A DNA stretch of 64,000 bases from Hofstenia miamia (lineage: Eukaryota > Xenacoelomorpha > Acoela): assembly GCA_004352715.1 (NCBI GenBank), contig SCFE01000027.1, positions 1,644,767-1,708,766 on the forward strand, in the 5' to 3' direction. Position 1 is the stretch's first letter. Each line of letters opens with the position of its first letter. The translations under genes were made by a program, and so were the position numbers. Shown in pieces: positions 1 through 11,939 of the stretch. Below the pieces are notes generated by a model that was not told the origin of the DNA, did no database searches, and was given only the letters and a program-made list of their open reading frames with translations.

Positions 1-738
1 TTCTCCATCTTATACCCTATGCCTGTCTCCTTTAACTTTTCTGTGATGGGGATTAAGCTAACTACAAACAGTAGTGGTGCTAAGCTGTCTCCCTGGAATA
101 TGCCTCGCCTAAACCTCAAGCTGTGTCCGTCTATCTCAGTCTGCCACTTTCCCATCTCCCTCTCTAGAAACTCAACCCATTTCTGTGAAACTCCATTAGC
201 CTCTAACGTCTTCAATACCCACTTATGTGAAATGCTGTCATACGCCTTCCTGTAGTCTATCTATGCCATTGCTAAGTTTGCCTTCCTTCTACAATTCTCC
301 ACCACTGCCTGGTCTATCAACAACTGATCTTTGCATCCTCTTGTCTTTGTCCTAAAGCCCTTCTGCTCCTCTGGTATCAACCTGTTCTGTTCTAAGTAAC
401 ATGCCAGCCTACTTGAAATCACAGAAGTTAGCAATTTCCACGTTGTTGGCAGACATGTTATTGGCCTGAAGTTGCTTGCTTCACTACCTTTCTTTGGGTC
501 CTTCTGTATCAGAAATGTCCTTCCCACTACCATCCACTCTGGACACCCACTCACCACGCACTCCTCCAATGCTTCTGCTAGTCTCTCATGAACACTTGTG
601 AACTTCTTCAGCCAATACCCATGTACCTCATCTCTGCCTGGCGCCTTCCAATTCTTCATCTTCTTTAGAGCCTCCTTCAGCTTTGCAGTTGTGATTACTT
701 CTTCTTGTCTGAACTCTTTCTGCATCTGCTCACTCTCT
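1..738 (-). mobile_element. R4/Dong-like non-LTR retrotransposon, 5'-truncated RT fragment (degenerate)
   Basis: The minus strand encodes the N-terminal half of a LINE reverse transcriptase. It runs from EEVITTAKLKEALKKMKNWK, through the fingers motif FRPITCLPTTWKLLTSVI, to a palm segment containing [14 protein letters not shown] and FRRGIFQGDSLAPLLF near the window edge. One in-frame TAG near 259-261 interrupts it just before IDYRKAY, where the family normally has an aromatic residue, so the copy is probably dead. The rest lies outside the window. The upstream end abuts a TAA tract directly, with no N-terminal domain. The motif set resembles R2/R4-group (REL-endonuclease) elements. The R4/Dong assignment rests mainly on the TAA-tract flanks and the YMDD context seen in the copy at 8.4 kb. 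Confidence 0.8.
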
Positions 739-786
739 ATTAATATTATTATAATTATAATAATAATAATTATTATTATTATTTTT
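739..786. repeat. (TAA/ATT)n tract at LINE 5' junction
   Basis: Imperfect TAA/ATT trinucleotide run directly adjoining the truncated 5' end of the LINE fragment. Comparable tracts flank the other R4/Dong-like pieces at 9615 and 45301. Confidence 0.85.
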
Positions 787-1879
787 ATATAAAAATTTTG
801 GAAATTATGTAAAATATCATTTACACAATGCATAACAATTTAATAATACAAATTGCGATTAAATAACAAAAATAAATGTAAAAATAAATCGTTATCATTC
901 ACAACGTAGGTCACCGTGCCTTGTAGATAGAACCTCAAGTATTTAATGTATTTTCCAAAAAGGTAAAAATAGTTGCATTGTCAAATAGTATGGAACCCGA
1001 AATTAAATTCGCATGATACCACTTCAAACCCAATTTGTGGAAATTAGAAAATGGCTAAATGTAAATTTATTTTTTTTACTGCGATCCGAAACAATTGAAT
1101 AGTTTTCATTCAAAATAAACACTTCGAACACAAAATTGGACAATTGTCCAACTAACTAAATATGAACAATAGCAAGATATGTCAAACTGAAAACAATGTG
1201 CCATACTTCTCTAATTTGAAAATCTTTTTGTAATGAGCGGGATGTCTAGCAGCTTACTGTTTATGATGTCTGCTCCGTACAAACTACTATTGTATAATTT
1301 ATAGTGGTTTGAAGTTAACGATATGTTAGAAAAGTTAAAATGTGTGTAAAATTCGACAGTATGTCGAGGACATGCAATTATTCCTGTATTTGAAAATACA
1401 GCCTATTCCTGTCTAATTCAGCTTAATAATGGGATTACAACAGATTGATAATGCAAATTTAAGATTTTATAATTGAATTTGTCTCAATCATCGGACACAA
1501 TTGGACCAATTAAATTGGGTAGTTCAGTCTACATTTTGTTAATAATTTTAAATAGGAACCTTTTAATTGTTAAAACGAAATATTAAGAACAGTTAAAAAG
1601 TGCTTGCTTCTAAAATTAAATAATTTAATTTTATATTACAAGTAAACATCTTTTGTTACGCAATAATTCAAAATTATTGTTCAAAAAGACATGACAGCAT
1701 AAAAGCAGTTATTTTGGTCGAAAACTGAAATATCGGATAATAAAAATGACATCAATCAGATGTAAGGATTCTCCAATGTAACAACTTTCTAAAGATTATA
1801 ATGAACTTGACTTGTTTTTATATTTTTGTAGTCTCTACCAAAGACATTTAATTGGTGTATAAAAACTCTAAACTTTGTA
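787..1879. other. AT-rich spacer, no gene seen
   Basis: No coding region, RNA gene or clear repeat end was recognised in this stretch. Confidence 0.5.
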
Positions 1880-2365
1880 CAAAAGCATGAAGAAGCATCA
1901 GTATATCGTAATAAATATAAAATATCTCCGTTCTATCAAATTCATATGCATATGCTATCTATCTTATTTAAATTCAAATCTTTACAAACATCTCTCGTTT
2001 CCTTAATGACTATATTAAATTAAATGAGCGCTCGCAAAAATTTTTGTGTTTAGATAAAAATTATAGTGGGTTTCATCACGTATCAATTAAATTGTGGAAT
2101 AATTTAGATTATGAAACGCGAATAGAAAAAAACTATAGAAAGTTTAGAAAAAAATTGAATCATACATTCGAAACATATATCCAACATTGAGCACTTACAT
2201 AAACAACTACTCAAACATTGATTATATTATTATATATTGTACATATGAATTTGTAGTTAATTACTTGTTTATGTTTTATTTTTTGTCATGTGTTAGTTTG
2301 TAGATTTTTTTATACATATATTGCGCAATAAATTTGCTCTGACTCTTACTATTATTATTAATAAT
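1880..2365 (+). mobile_element. CR1/Jockey-like LINE 3' end
   Basis: The plus strand carries the C-terminal end of a LINE ORF2. It reads NERSQKFLCLDKNYSGFHH and then KLWNNLDYETRIEKNYRKF, and is followed by a short 3' UTR ending in AATAAA-like sequence and a (TTA)n tail. The same segment occurs at 41.5-41.9 kb (NERSKKFLCLDKHSNSFHH, KIWNNLDHEIKMEINYKKF), which shows a shared family. The upstream RT is missing, which is typical of 5' truncation. Confidence 0.7.
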
Positions 2366-2491
2366 GTGGGTCTTTGACTACAAAAATTGTTTAGATATGC
2401 AAAGACTGGAAACTGTTTTACCCAGTGGAAACATGTTTGTCATTGAAAACCAAAGCTTGCCAGATATTTAACAACAAGCGTATTTAGCTAA

Positions 2492-3491
2492 NNNNNNNNN
2501 NNNNNNNNNNNNNNNNNNNNNNNNNNNNNNNNNNNNNNNNNNNNNNNNNNNNNNNNNNNNNNNNNNNNNNNNNNNNNNNNNNNNNNNNNNNNNNNNNNNN
2601 NNNNNNNNNNNNNNNNNNNNNNNNNNNNNNNNNNNNNNNNNNNNNNNNNNNNNNNNNNNNNNNNNNNNNNNNNNNNNNNNNNNNNNNNNNNNNNNNNNNN
2701 NNNNNNNNNNNNNNNNNNNNNNNNNNNNNNNNNNNNNNNNNNNNNNNNNNNNNNNNNNNNNNNNNNNNNNNNNNNNNNNNNNNNNNNNNNNNNNNNNNNN
2801 NNNNNNNNNNNNNNNNNNNNNNNNNNNNNNNNNNNNNNNNNNNNNNNNNNNNNNNNNNNNNNNNNNNNNNNNNNNNNNNNNNNNNNNNNNNNNNNNNNNN
2901 NNNNNNNNNNNNNNNNNNNNNNNNNNNNNNNNNNNNNNNNNNNNNNNNNNNNNNNNNNNNNNNNNNNNNNNNNNNNNNNNNNNNNNNNNNNNNNNNNNNN
3001 NNNNNNNNNNNNNNNNNNNNNNNNNNNNNNNNNNNNNNNNNNNNNNNNNNNNNNNNNNNNNNNNNNNNNNNNNNNNNNNNNNNNNNNNNNNNNNNNNNNN
3101 NNNNNNNNNNNNNNNNNNNNNNNNNNNNNNNNNNNNNNNNNNNNNNNNNNNNNNNNNNNNNNNNNNNNNNNNNNNNNNNNNNNNNNNNNNNNNNNNNNNN
3201 NNNNNNNNNNNNNNNNNNNNNNNNNNNNNNNNNNNNNNNNNNNNNNNNNNNNNNNNNNNNNNNNNNNNNNNNNNNNNNNNNNNNNNNNNNNNNNNNNNNN
3301 NNNNNNNNNNNNNNNNNNNNNNNNNNNNNNNNNNNNNNNNNNNNNNNNNNNNNNNNNNNNNNNNNNNNNNNNNNNNNNNNNNNNNNNNNNNNNNNNNNNN
3401 NNNNNNNNNNNNNNNNNNNNNNNNNNNNNNNNNNNNNNNNNNNNNNNNNNNNNNNNNNNNNNNNNNNNNNNNNNNNNNNNNNNNNNNNNNN
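2492..3491. other. Assembly gap (1000 N)
   Basis: Exactly 1000 N, a conventional placeholder for unknown size. The right edge is a TA repeat, a likely cause of the break. Confidence 0.99.
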
Positions 3492-3604
3492 ATATATATA
3501 TATATATATACGTATGCATACATACCGTTATGTATATATATGCATATATGCCGTTGCACATATATATATATATATATATATCTTTGTATATATATATATA
3601 TATA
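3492..3604. repeat. (TA)n microsatellite, interrupted
   Basis: TA-rich repeat with GTATG and TGCATATATGCCG interruptions. Tyr-Ile ORFs across it are artefacts of the repeat. Confidence 0.9.
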
Positions 3605-5726
3605 ATCACTTGAATAAGTTATATCAAATAATATTTTAAATATATATTATACACAGGTGAAAACATTAAGTCAAAACTATTTTCTGTACTAAAATCAAAT
3701 ATTTGTGTTCTGGAATTTCATCAAGCTCCTTGTAATTGAGGAAAAGACTTTCCCTAAGAGTTTATTAACAAGCCAAATTCATACACGAAATGCAGGAATA
3801 TTTATGTCGATTAATTTTCTGTTAAAGCTTTACTTCTTCCTTCTAAGGTTTTTAGACTCTTGCCCTGTGTATTCACATTTTTGATAACTTATTAAAAGAT
3901 ATCTAGAGAATTTTCTTACTACTCATGACGAGTTACAAGAACAAATCAATTGCATAATTTTTGCTATAGACCTGTAATTTCAGTAGATTATAGCTTCACT
4001 CATTGTTTTAAATACCACTTTAGTAATTTTAGCTCCCTAAGATAAAAAATTCTAGTGCCATAATGGTTCTAGTTTTAGAAGAAGCTTGGGATAAAGAAGT
4101 ATATTTCCCAATGCATGTGTTCCTATTCCTTTCTATTTGAAAAGTTTTACTGAAGTATTTTCTAGAAATATAATACATATATGAATATTATTAATCAGTA
4201 GGTTAAAGAACTACATTTACACATTTTATACGTATTAACTCTAATCTGTCCAGTGCTACTTCAAGCAGACAAAGCAGTTTTATACATTTCCGTACAACTT
4301 TTGCAAGACTTTCAAATTGTTCCCATTCTCGCTAATGTTAAGCGAATCAAAAGTTCGGAGAATCAGTTATTACTTTTTCTTTAGGTAGTAACACATGCCG
4401 AGCACTAAGCTCAGAGTAATTGATATGAAATGCGGGAAGCTGCACCCACAAAGGGTTACGAACTCGTGTAAGATTTTAGAATAATAATAAATAAGACTTT
4501 TCAATCCTAGGTTGCTTTCAGATTTTTAATATCTTTTTCAGCTCGTGAGCTATAGGAGCTTAAAATGATTTTGAATAAACCATCTCATATTTCATAAATT
4601 CCTTCAACGTGCAAAAGTTGTTGCGAAATTGTGGCAATATAAGAAATATGAAATTAGCACCAATTTTATATAAACAATATAAACTATTTTAACTGTTATA
4701 GGCTTACAAAATGATAAACAATAATCATGCTGTTTTTAGTGCATGCTAATAGAAAATAAAATAGGAAAAACGTCAAATCAATTAGTGGGAGGCTTTTTAG
4801 AATTTGAAATTGAATTACTTCTAATGACATGCTTTAGTGACTATTTCTGTTATTATGATGTCATGTAAAAAATTTTTTTTGAAAAAAAGTTAAAAGTACT
4901 ACCCTTATTGTACATATGTATGTATATAAGAATATTATATTACATATATATATGCCGACACATTATTATTCTCAGATCATAAACGGCTCTGGAAAGTGTT
5001 TGCTTAATTATGTTATTTTAAAAAAGGTGCTTGTTTGGTTTTCTAAAGTTGTGATCACAGAACCTTTATTATCTGCAAAATTAAATGAAATTATCAGAGT
5101 CTACAACTGTGTATAGGCCACAGAAACAAAAATTTTCATTCAATAGCTTACTATGTTCAGAAACTTAAAACGTGAATCGCGAAGCCCAGGATATAATCAA
5201 ATTTCACAAGATTAAATGGCACATAGCATAATCTTCATATAATAATTTAATAAATATATAAAATGTACCTTTTATCTAGGTTTTACATTTAAGTGTACAG
5301 CATCTCGTTATATTTAAAGATAAAGTGCGCACCTGAACACATTTTTGGCACTGTGCAGCTTAAATTACGTCAATGTCAATAAAGTTAGCTTATTTAATTT
5401 TGTAAATAACGTTCAATTTACACTAACTCTCATTTATAATTTTTAAAAATCATTCTTTACAGAGTTGGTTACTAGTATTTTGCATGGGTTTTGTAAGCCA
5501 CCTAAGCAACAAGGTTAAAAAAATATAAAGCACTATGCAACATACTATACATCATTGAACGTATTTTATCACATTGTGTATAATTCTTAGGATATATTTG
5601 ATATTAATTACAATATAGTATGTAACCCTTTCAAGAATCAATCCACTTAAGTTAGGATGAAATATCCATTAACCTCAGAAATACATAAGGACGTGACATG
5701 AATATTCCCTGTGCACCACTGGTAGT
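3605..5726. other. AT-rich spacer, no gene seen
   Basis: About 2.1 kb without a recognisable coding segment. The 66-codon ORF near 4916 has no recognisable composition or motif. Confidence 0.5.
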
Positions 5727-6082
5727 CAGACTTGTAAACGAGCCGAGCCGACTCGAGTTTGAGATTGGATTGGATACACGACGAGCCCAAAACGAGCCTT
5801 TATTAAGCTAGGCACATTTATAGTTCACCTTTTTAATTTGTTTATTCATATTTTCTTATTTTTTAATTCAATATACCTTATTATTATAAACATATTTAAA
5901 ATGTTTATTAAATAATAGGAAGAGCTGTGTAAAAAATCCTGAGAGCGCAATATTTTAAAAAAATATTGAGCTAAAGCAAGCCTCATTGAAAGATGTTATG
6001 TGGCGAGCCAAGCCGAACTTACTTAAAATTAAAACCAGCCGAGCCGAGCTGAGCTTAGAAATTTGGCTCGTTGACAAGTCTG
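5727..6082. mobile_element. MITE with CAGACTTGT(A/C)AACGAGCC inverted ends
   Basis: The left end is CAGACTTGTAAACGAGCC. The right end, read inverted, is CAGACTTGTCAACGAGCC, so the 18-bp termini differ by one base. Subterminal GAGCCGAGCCGA-type repeats point inward from both ends. The element is 356 bp and has no ORF. I see no convincing target-site duplication, so the superfamily is open. A decayed right end of the same family lies at 60.94-61.02 kb. Confidence 0.75.
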
Positions 6083-7368
6083 GATCACAGAACTGGAAAA
6101 TTTATTAATACCTATTCCGGGAATGAAAACAGAGATGAAGTTTTACCCCATTTACTCATCATGACTTTATTTACAGTCAAACTTGCTATTGCACTGTCGC
6201 GTACCAATAGTTTCGTGTAAATGCATGTAGGTCAGCTTTTTACCGTGCATGTATTAATGATGTGCGGGTAGGGCTTTTTCAGCGCGACAACCACCTGATA
6301 AAATATAATTCATTACCCGTACCGACAACAAAATTTTTTGTTTCTATTAAACAATTTAAAAATGTTTAATATCTTTTAAAATGCAATTCATATGCATTTT
6401 CAACATTTAGTTAATAAAATTCAAGTTTTCGAAAAATATCATCACTAGTATGAATTCCATTTTCTCGTGTAGGTATCGTATATATGACGAAATGAAAATT
6501 CCTGTGCTTCGTGTAAATGTGTGTATACTATAAGGCTACTGATTCTCACAGATATGCTTGAAGAATATTTTATTGCAATACATTTACAACAATTATCAAA
6601 ATTTTGCAATCATTAATTGCATTATTTGCTTCAATATATTTGGATATACAGGGCGTCCCAAAAATTCCATACCGAACTTTAATTTGATATTGCTCTTAAG
6701 CTAAGCCTCCATTTGGAGTAGTCATATTTGATTTCACTTGGATAAAATGTCGTGGAAACTAACAATGATGCAAAATATTTGTCAATGTTACCCAATTATA
6801 TTAAAATTACGAGAAAATGTGTTTACCTAAGCTTCTTCAGAAGTGAGAATCGATGTCTTTTTGAGTTACCTGTTACCATGACTTCTGGGATCAATTGATA
6901 CATTTCCTCACATTTTAGCGTAGTTAATTCCCTTAGACAGCTGTACGATATTTGTTCATTACTCGCAGTGCTTACAGACTAGATTGTCCACACATTGAAG
7001 TCAAATAACAATCGAAAGACATTTGCTGGCTACACATTTTTTGCCAAACAATACTCTTTACATTTTGAGAAACATATCTCCTTCCAAGAGAAATGTTTAA
7101 TGAGGAGGCTACAGTTGCATATAACCGTGCACTAGTAGCAATAATGTTAATTCGTTCATCTTCATAGTAGTAACCTTCTTCTAGGGTAATTCTTAACTAT
7201 ATCAGGGCATTGACATTGTTACTTTGTTTATAATAAAGTGCGAATTCGGTATTTCTCGAAAAAACTGTCCATTATGCATGACAATGATTCACATTTTGAT
7301 AGCATTATTAATTTTTAAATGTTGTCATTCTGACGGAATTGCATGAATATGGGATTGACAATAATTAC
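6083..7368. other. AT-rich spacer with one transposon-like terminus
   Basis: No gene recognised. At 6647 the sequence TACAGGGCGTCCCAAAAATT looks like a mariner/IS630-type terminus, but I found no matching inverted end before the gap at 7401. Confidence 0.4.
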
Positions 7369-7400
7369 CAACATATATATAATATATATATATATATATA
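7369..7400. repeat. (TA)n microsatellite at gap edge
   Basis: TA repeat running into the next gap. Confidence 0.9.
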
Positions 7401-8400
7401 NNNNNNNNNNNNNNNNNNNNNNNNNNNNNNNNNNNNNNNNNNNNNNNNNNNNNNNNNNNNNNNNNNNNNNNNNNNNNNNNNNNNNNNNNNNNNNNNNNNN
7501 NNNNNNNNNNNNNNNNNNNNNNNNNNNNNNNNNNNNNNNNNNNNNNNNNNNNNNNNNNNNNNNNNNNNNNNNNNNNNNNNNNNNNNNNNNNNNNNNNNNN
7601 NNNNNNNNNNNNNNNNNNNNNNNNNNNNNNNNNNNNNNNNNNNNNNNNNNNNNNNNNNNNNNNNNNNNNNNNNNNNNNNNNNNNNNNNNNNNNNNNNNNN
7701 NNNNNNNNNNNNNNNNNNNNNNNNNNNNNNNNNNNNNNNNNNNNNNNNNNNNNNNNNNNNNNNNNNNNNNNNNNNNNNNNNNNNNNNNNNNNNNNNNNNN
7801 NNNNNNNNNNNNNNNNNNNNNNNNNNNNNNNNNNNNNNNNNNNNNNNNNNNNNNNNNNNNNNNNNNNNNNNNNNNNNNNNNNNNNNNNNNNNNNNNNNNN
7901 NNNNNNNNNNNNNNNNNNNNNNNNNNNNNNNNNNNNNNNNNNNNNNNNNNNNNNNNNNNNNNNNNNNNNNNNNNNNNNNNNNNNNNNNNNNNNNNNNNNN
8001 NNNNNNNNNNNNNNNNNNNNNNNNNNNNNNNNNNNNNNNNNNNNNNNNNNNNNNNNNNNNNNNNNNNNNNNNNNNNNNNNNNNNNNNNNNNNNNNNNNNN
8101 NNNNNNNNNNNNNNNNNNNNNNNNNNNNNNNNNNNNNNNNNNNNNNNNNNNNNNNNNNNNNNNNNNNNNNNNNNNNNNNNNNNNNNNNNNNNNNNNNNNN
8201 NNNNNNNNNNNNNNNNNNNNNNNNNNNNNNNNNNNNNNNNNNNNNNNNNNNNNNNNNNNNNNNNNNNNNNNNNNNNNNNNNNNNNNNNNNNNNNNNNNNN
8301 NNNNNNNNNNNNNNNNNNNNNNNNNNNNNNNNNNNNNNNNNNNNNNNNNNNNNNNNNNNNNNNNNNNNNNNNNNNNNNNNNNNNNNNNNNNNNNNNNNNN
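7401..8400. other. Assembly gap (1000 N)
   Basis: Exactly 1000 N. It cuts off the 3' part of the R4/Dong-like copy to its right. Confidence 0.99.
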
Positions 8401-9611
8401 CTTGTCCTCAAGCCATCCCCATCCACACACTTGTCTCTAGTCATTGTCACTGCTGCACACTTTCCTAATCCAAACTCCAACCCTGAATCTCTGCTTGCCT
8501 TCTCCAATGTCTCCACTTGCTTCTGCAACATCATCCTTGAACTAACATACATCTTCAGGTCGTCCATATACCACAGGTGACTCACTGCTCTACCATTCTT
8601 CTCCCTCTTATACCCTATGCCTGTCTCCTTTAACTTTTCTGTGATAGGTATTAAGCTAACTACAAACAGTAGTGGCGCTAAGCTGTCTCCCTGGAATATA
8701 CCCCGTCTAAACCTCAACCTATGCGCATCTATCTCAGTGTGCCACTTTCCCATCTCTCTCTCTAGAAACTCAACCCATTTCTGCGAAACTCCATTAGCCT
8801 CTAACGTCTTCAATACCCACTTATGTGATATGCTGTCTTCCTTCTTCTACAATTCTCCACCACTGCCTGGTCTATCAACAACTGATCTTTGCATCCTCTC
8901 GTCTTTGTCCTACATCTCTTCTGCTCCTCTGGTATCAACCTATTCTGTTATAAGTCTTTGCCACTTTATTCTCAATTCTTCGTTCCCAGGCTGGCTTCTT
9001 GTCTTCCTTATCTTCTTGTTGTCTTTTCTTCTTCATTTCCATGCCTACATTCTTCAGCACTTCCCATGCGGCTGCATACACTAAGCTATTTACTTCTGTG
9101 ACACTTCTAGCATCTATCCTCTCCAACACTTTATTGACCTTTGCTGTCTCTACTGCTAGCTTGCTTTTCTTAACTCCTCTTGGAACTGGCAACCTAGTTC
9201 TCTCACCTATTTCTTCCTTCATCTTTTCCTTGATTGCTGCTTCCGCCACTTCTGCCTCAACGTCTATCACTTCATCTTCCCTTTGCTTAGCCTGTTCAAC
9301 TCACTTTTTCCCTTTACTCTCATCCAACTGTAACTTTCGCACTTGTCCTGCAAGCCTCTGCTCTGTAACTTCTAATCCTGTTCTGCCTTCCTCCATTTTT
9401 CCAACATTCTCTTCCTGTAACCCCTCTCATCTGGCCTGCTTCTTCTGTAACACTCCAATGCTGTCCTGTTCTGCTCATCTGACCATTTGTGCCGTTGTGT
9501 GGATCCTATACTGCCACTTCTCGAGTCCACACTCCCGATTGTGGAGTCCACCTGACCGGAGATTCTTCGCACCCTCTGACCATTTAAGGCCTGCCGGGGA
9601 CTCCACTAGGG

Positions 9612-9614
<3 letters not shown>
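8401..9614 (-). mobile_element. R4/Dong-like non-LTR retrotransposon, 5' part with internal deletions
   Basis: Read on the minus strand from 9614. A 5' UTR starts GAGCCCTAGTGGAGTCC right after a TAA tract. It is followed by an N-terminal ORF piece (HKWSDEQNRTALECYRRSRP, then RGYRKRMLEKWRKAEQD), a frameshift near 9370, an in-frame TGA near 9304, and a second piece ending KPAWERRIENKVAK. It then jumps near 8957 into RT sequence, so the RT fingers seen in the first copy are deleted. The palm follows with RRGIFQGDSLAPLLF and the catalytic box HLWYMDDLKMYV near 8570. A further roughly 30-bp deletion near 8838 removes the segment equivalent to IDYRKAY. The copy is non-functional. Its RT overlaps the first copy, so it is an independent insertion. 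Confidence 0.82.

Positions 9615-9677
<63 letters not shown>
9615..9677. repeat. (TAA/ATT)n tract at LINE 5' end
   Basis: Nearly pure ATT run of about 63 bp immediately outside the presumed native 5' end of the retrotransposon. Confidence 0.9.
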
Positions 9678-10336
9678 TGGTAATTGCTATAAACAAATAA
9701 AATTTCTTTTACAAGCCAAATATATTTTTCTGAGAGTTTTGTGCGAACTGAAAATTTGAATTACTTGTCGCGGTGAGTTGATAAATTTCGACCACGTTCA
9801 ATCCTGTTTTCAAGGAAACTCTATTGCGCCTATAAAAGAAACCGCAACCATAGCAGGAAGTGATGATTCATTTATGATCAACTAAATATTGTTTTACTAC
9901 AGATAAAAGTCTAGACACCTGTTCCTGATCCATCCCCTACAAAACGTGTTTCTGATTATTATGAGCTATGCCACGTTTTCAAATAGGAATTTTCAAACTT
10001 CAAGTATGATATAAAATAATTAATTTTCAATTTATTATTAAGATTTAATACAAGTGCAATCAAACATAGCAAATCTAACAATCGGTTGCCAATTCTTTGC
10101 TATCATGTGATAATGTACGTACGTTTTATTCAATGAAATTTATAGCGCATTTAGACAATTTTTTGGCAGTCTATTAAAAGCAAATTTCAGCAGTTAAACA
10201 ATAAATTTTTGGATTGTACAAAATAATCAATATGGCTCACTGAAAAACAATTAATATATTAGATATATGGTGTTCAGAATTGCGCTTTGCTAGTTTATAA
10301 TATTATAAGGACGGGTCTTCATTATTTCTTCTATAG
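9678..10336. other. AT-rich spacer, no gene seen
   Basis: Nothing recognisable on either strand. Confidence 0.5.
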
Positions 10337-10784
10337 CAGTGGTCCAATGGACTTTACTGGGGATCCACACACATAAAATAGCGAATTGGGGGTCTGCGAT
10401 GACATTTTAATGGTCCATAGAGCCATTCTACTTCCAAGCGGTTTTGATTACTAAGAATGAAATACTACAGAATTTTGCGCTTTTTTAAAATACAAAATGT
10501 AAAATATTCAAACAGCTGTACTATTTTTCATAGCAATAATTAGAAGAAAAAAATAACGAAATTTTAAAGTGCCGTAAAATTATATTTACCACAAAAACTT
10601 CCCTAAAATAAATTCTCACACCTGACTGAATTATCCTTTTTGATAATTAGGATATATTTCGTTGTATTAACAATTCTGCTACTATTTCATTAGTAATTTG
10701 TTTGCGGGAGGGGAGGAGGGGGGTCCAGGTATAAAATTAAGAGAAATATAGGGGTCCATGGGTAAAAGAGGTTGAGAATCACTG
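10337..10784. mobile_element. Non-autonomous hAT-like element (CAGTG ends)
   Basis: Left end CAGTGGTCCAATGGAC. Right end read inverted is CAGTGATTCTCAACC, followed by inverted TTTTACCCATGGACCCC. 'CAGTGgttctcaa...ggacccc' ends are characteristic of hAT elements. No ORF. The expected 8-bp target duplication is not clear. The right end plus about 30 bp of flank recurs at 51.47-51.59 kb. Confidence 0.6.
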
Positions 10785-11641
10785 GCGTAGACTATAGAAC
10801 AAAGAAAACGACCTTCTCCATTAATTTAATTAAGTATTGTAAAAACATTCCCTTCATGATTGCGCGAGTTTGTTAAGTTATTCATTAGGACTTATGTGCG
10901 AAATAAAGTCTACTTGCAAAGACTACTTAACAGCAAAATCACATGGAGAGGAATGTTAGTTCTGTTATTAATGCAAAATCAGTGCAGAATTTAGTGAAAA
11001 TTTATTACTATTGCTGGATATGGAATATCTAGGAACATCATACTTTGACCTCTCTGAAATTTCTCGAATTTTTTTATCACAATGAACATTTCTAGAGATT
11101 CACGGATTTCGGATTTGAGAAAAAAACTAATGATATAATAAAAACAATATTTATTGGTTTAAGTTAATGGTATCATGAACTTGTGAAAAATTCAAGTACC
11201 CTTAAGGGTACTTACTGTTTTTATAGACAATCGTACTAGTAATAAAATATAATGCTGAATCTCGTCTGTTTACAAATGATAAATCACAAAAGATATCAAC
11301 CTTAACTTAACAATCTCAGTTCCATTTACAATTTTTCTGGTACTGCAATTCAAAATTCACGCAGGTATAAATATTATATTTATGTACATGTATACCATCT
11401 TGTACAAAGGTGGAAAAATCTAGATTTTGTTACATCAAATCTTCTCGAACCCGCGCAGCTATTAAAAAGATTGCTCGCATGAAATATTTGTTGATCAGAA
11501 CTACAGTGATAAGCTCCTGGCAACCCACAGCCACCTAAATCGCATAGGCTTAAATTGGGTTAAGCAAAATAACAAACATAATTTTTCTCGATTTCGCCAG
11601 TGGCAGTGTGTTTTGCAACTTCAAATAACTTCTATATCTCG
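10785..11641. other. AT-rich spacer, no gene seen
   Basis: No coding or RNA feature recognised. Confidence 0.5.
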
Positions 11642-11939
11642 CCAGCCGAGGAAGATTTCGTCAAAATTACCGAAGCAATGCTTTCTTCAATATGTAATCA
11701 ACTTCAATTTAATTTAGCCAGGTTGGAAACGCGGATCAGGTTTGGTNCCAGCCGAGGAAGATTTCGTCAAAATTACCGAAGCAATGCTTTCTTCAATATG
11801 CGACTTATCCATTACCATTACAAAAAGGCAGTAATGGTAAAGCTGGAAATATATACCAATGTTATGTACTTTTTTTTAATTGAGTTGTAATCAACTTCAA
11901 TTTAATTTAGCCAGGTTGGAAACGCGGATCAGGTTTGGT
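11642..11939. repeat. Direct duplication across a single N: unmerged haplotypes
   Basis: Bases 11642-11746 and 11748-11939 are the same sequence in direct order on either side of one N at 11747. The right copy carries 87 extra bases (11801-11887). This is best read as two alleles, with and without the 87-bp insertion, placed end to end by the assembler. An ORF spanning the join (11600-11890) is therefore not real. Confidence 0.85.

Noticed and set aside
598-792. Plus-strand ORF of 64 codons, and similar plus-strand ORFs at 19-255 and 8617-9646
   Set aside because: They are the antisense of the minus-strand R4/Dong-like LINE copies.
2468-3609. Long minus-strand ORFs across the first gap
   Set aside because: They consist of translated N plus Tyr-Ile repeats from a TA microsatellite. 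The same applies to ORFs at 7315-8813 outside the LINE part, 30211-30486 and 45273-46535.
6647-6695. TACAGGGCGTCCC as the end of a mariner-type element
   Set aside because: No opposite end or transposase before the gap; mentioned only as a terminus-like motif.
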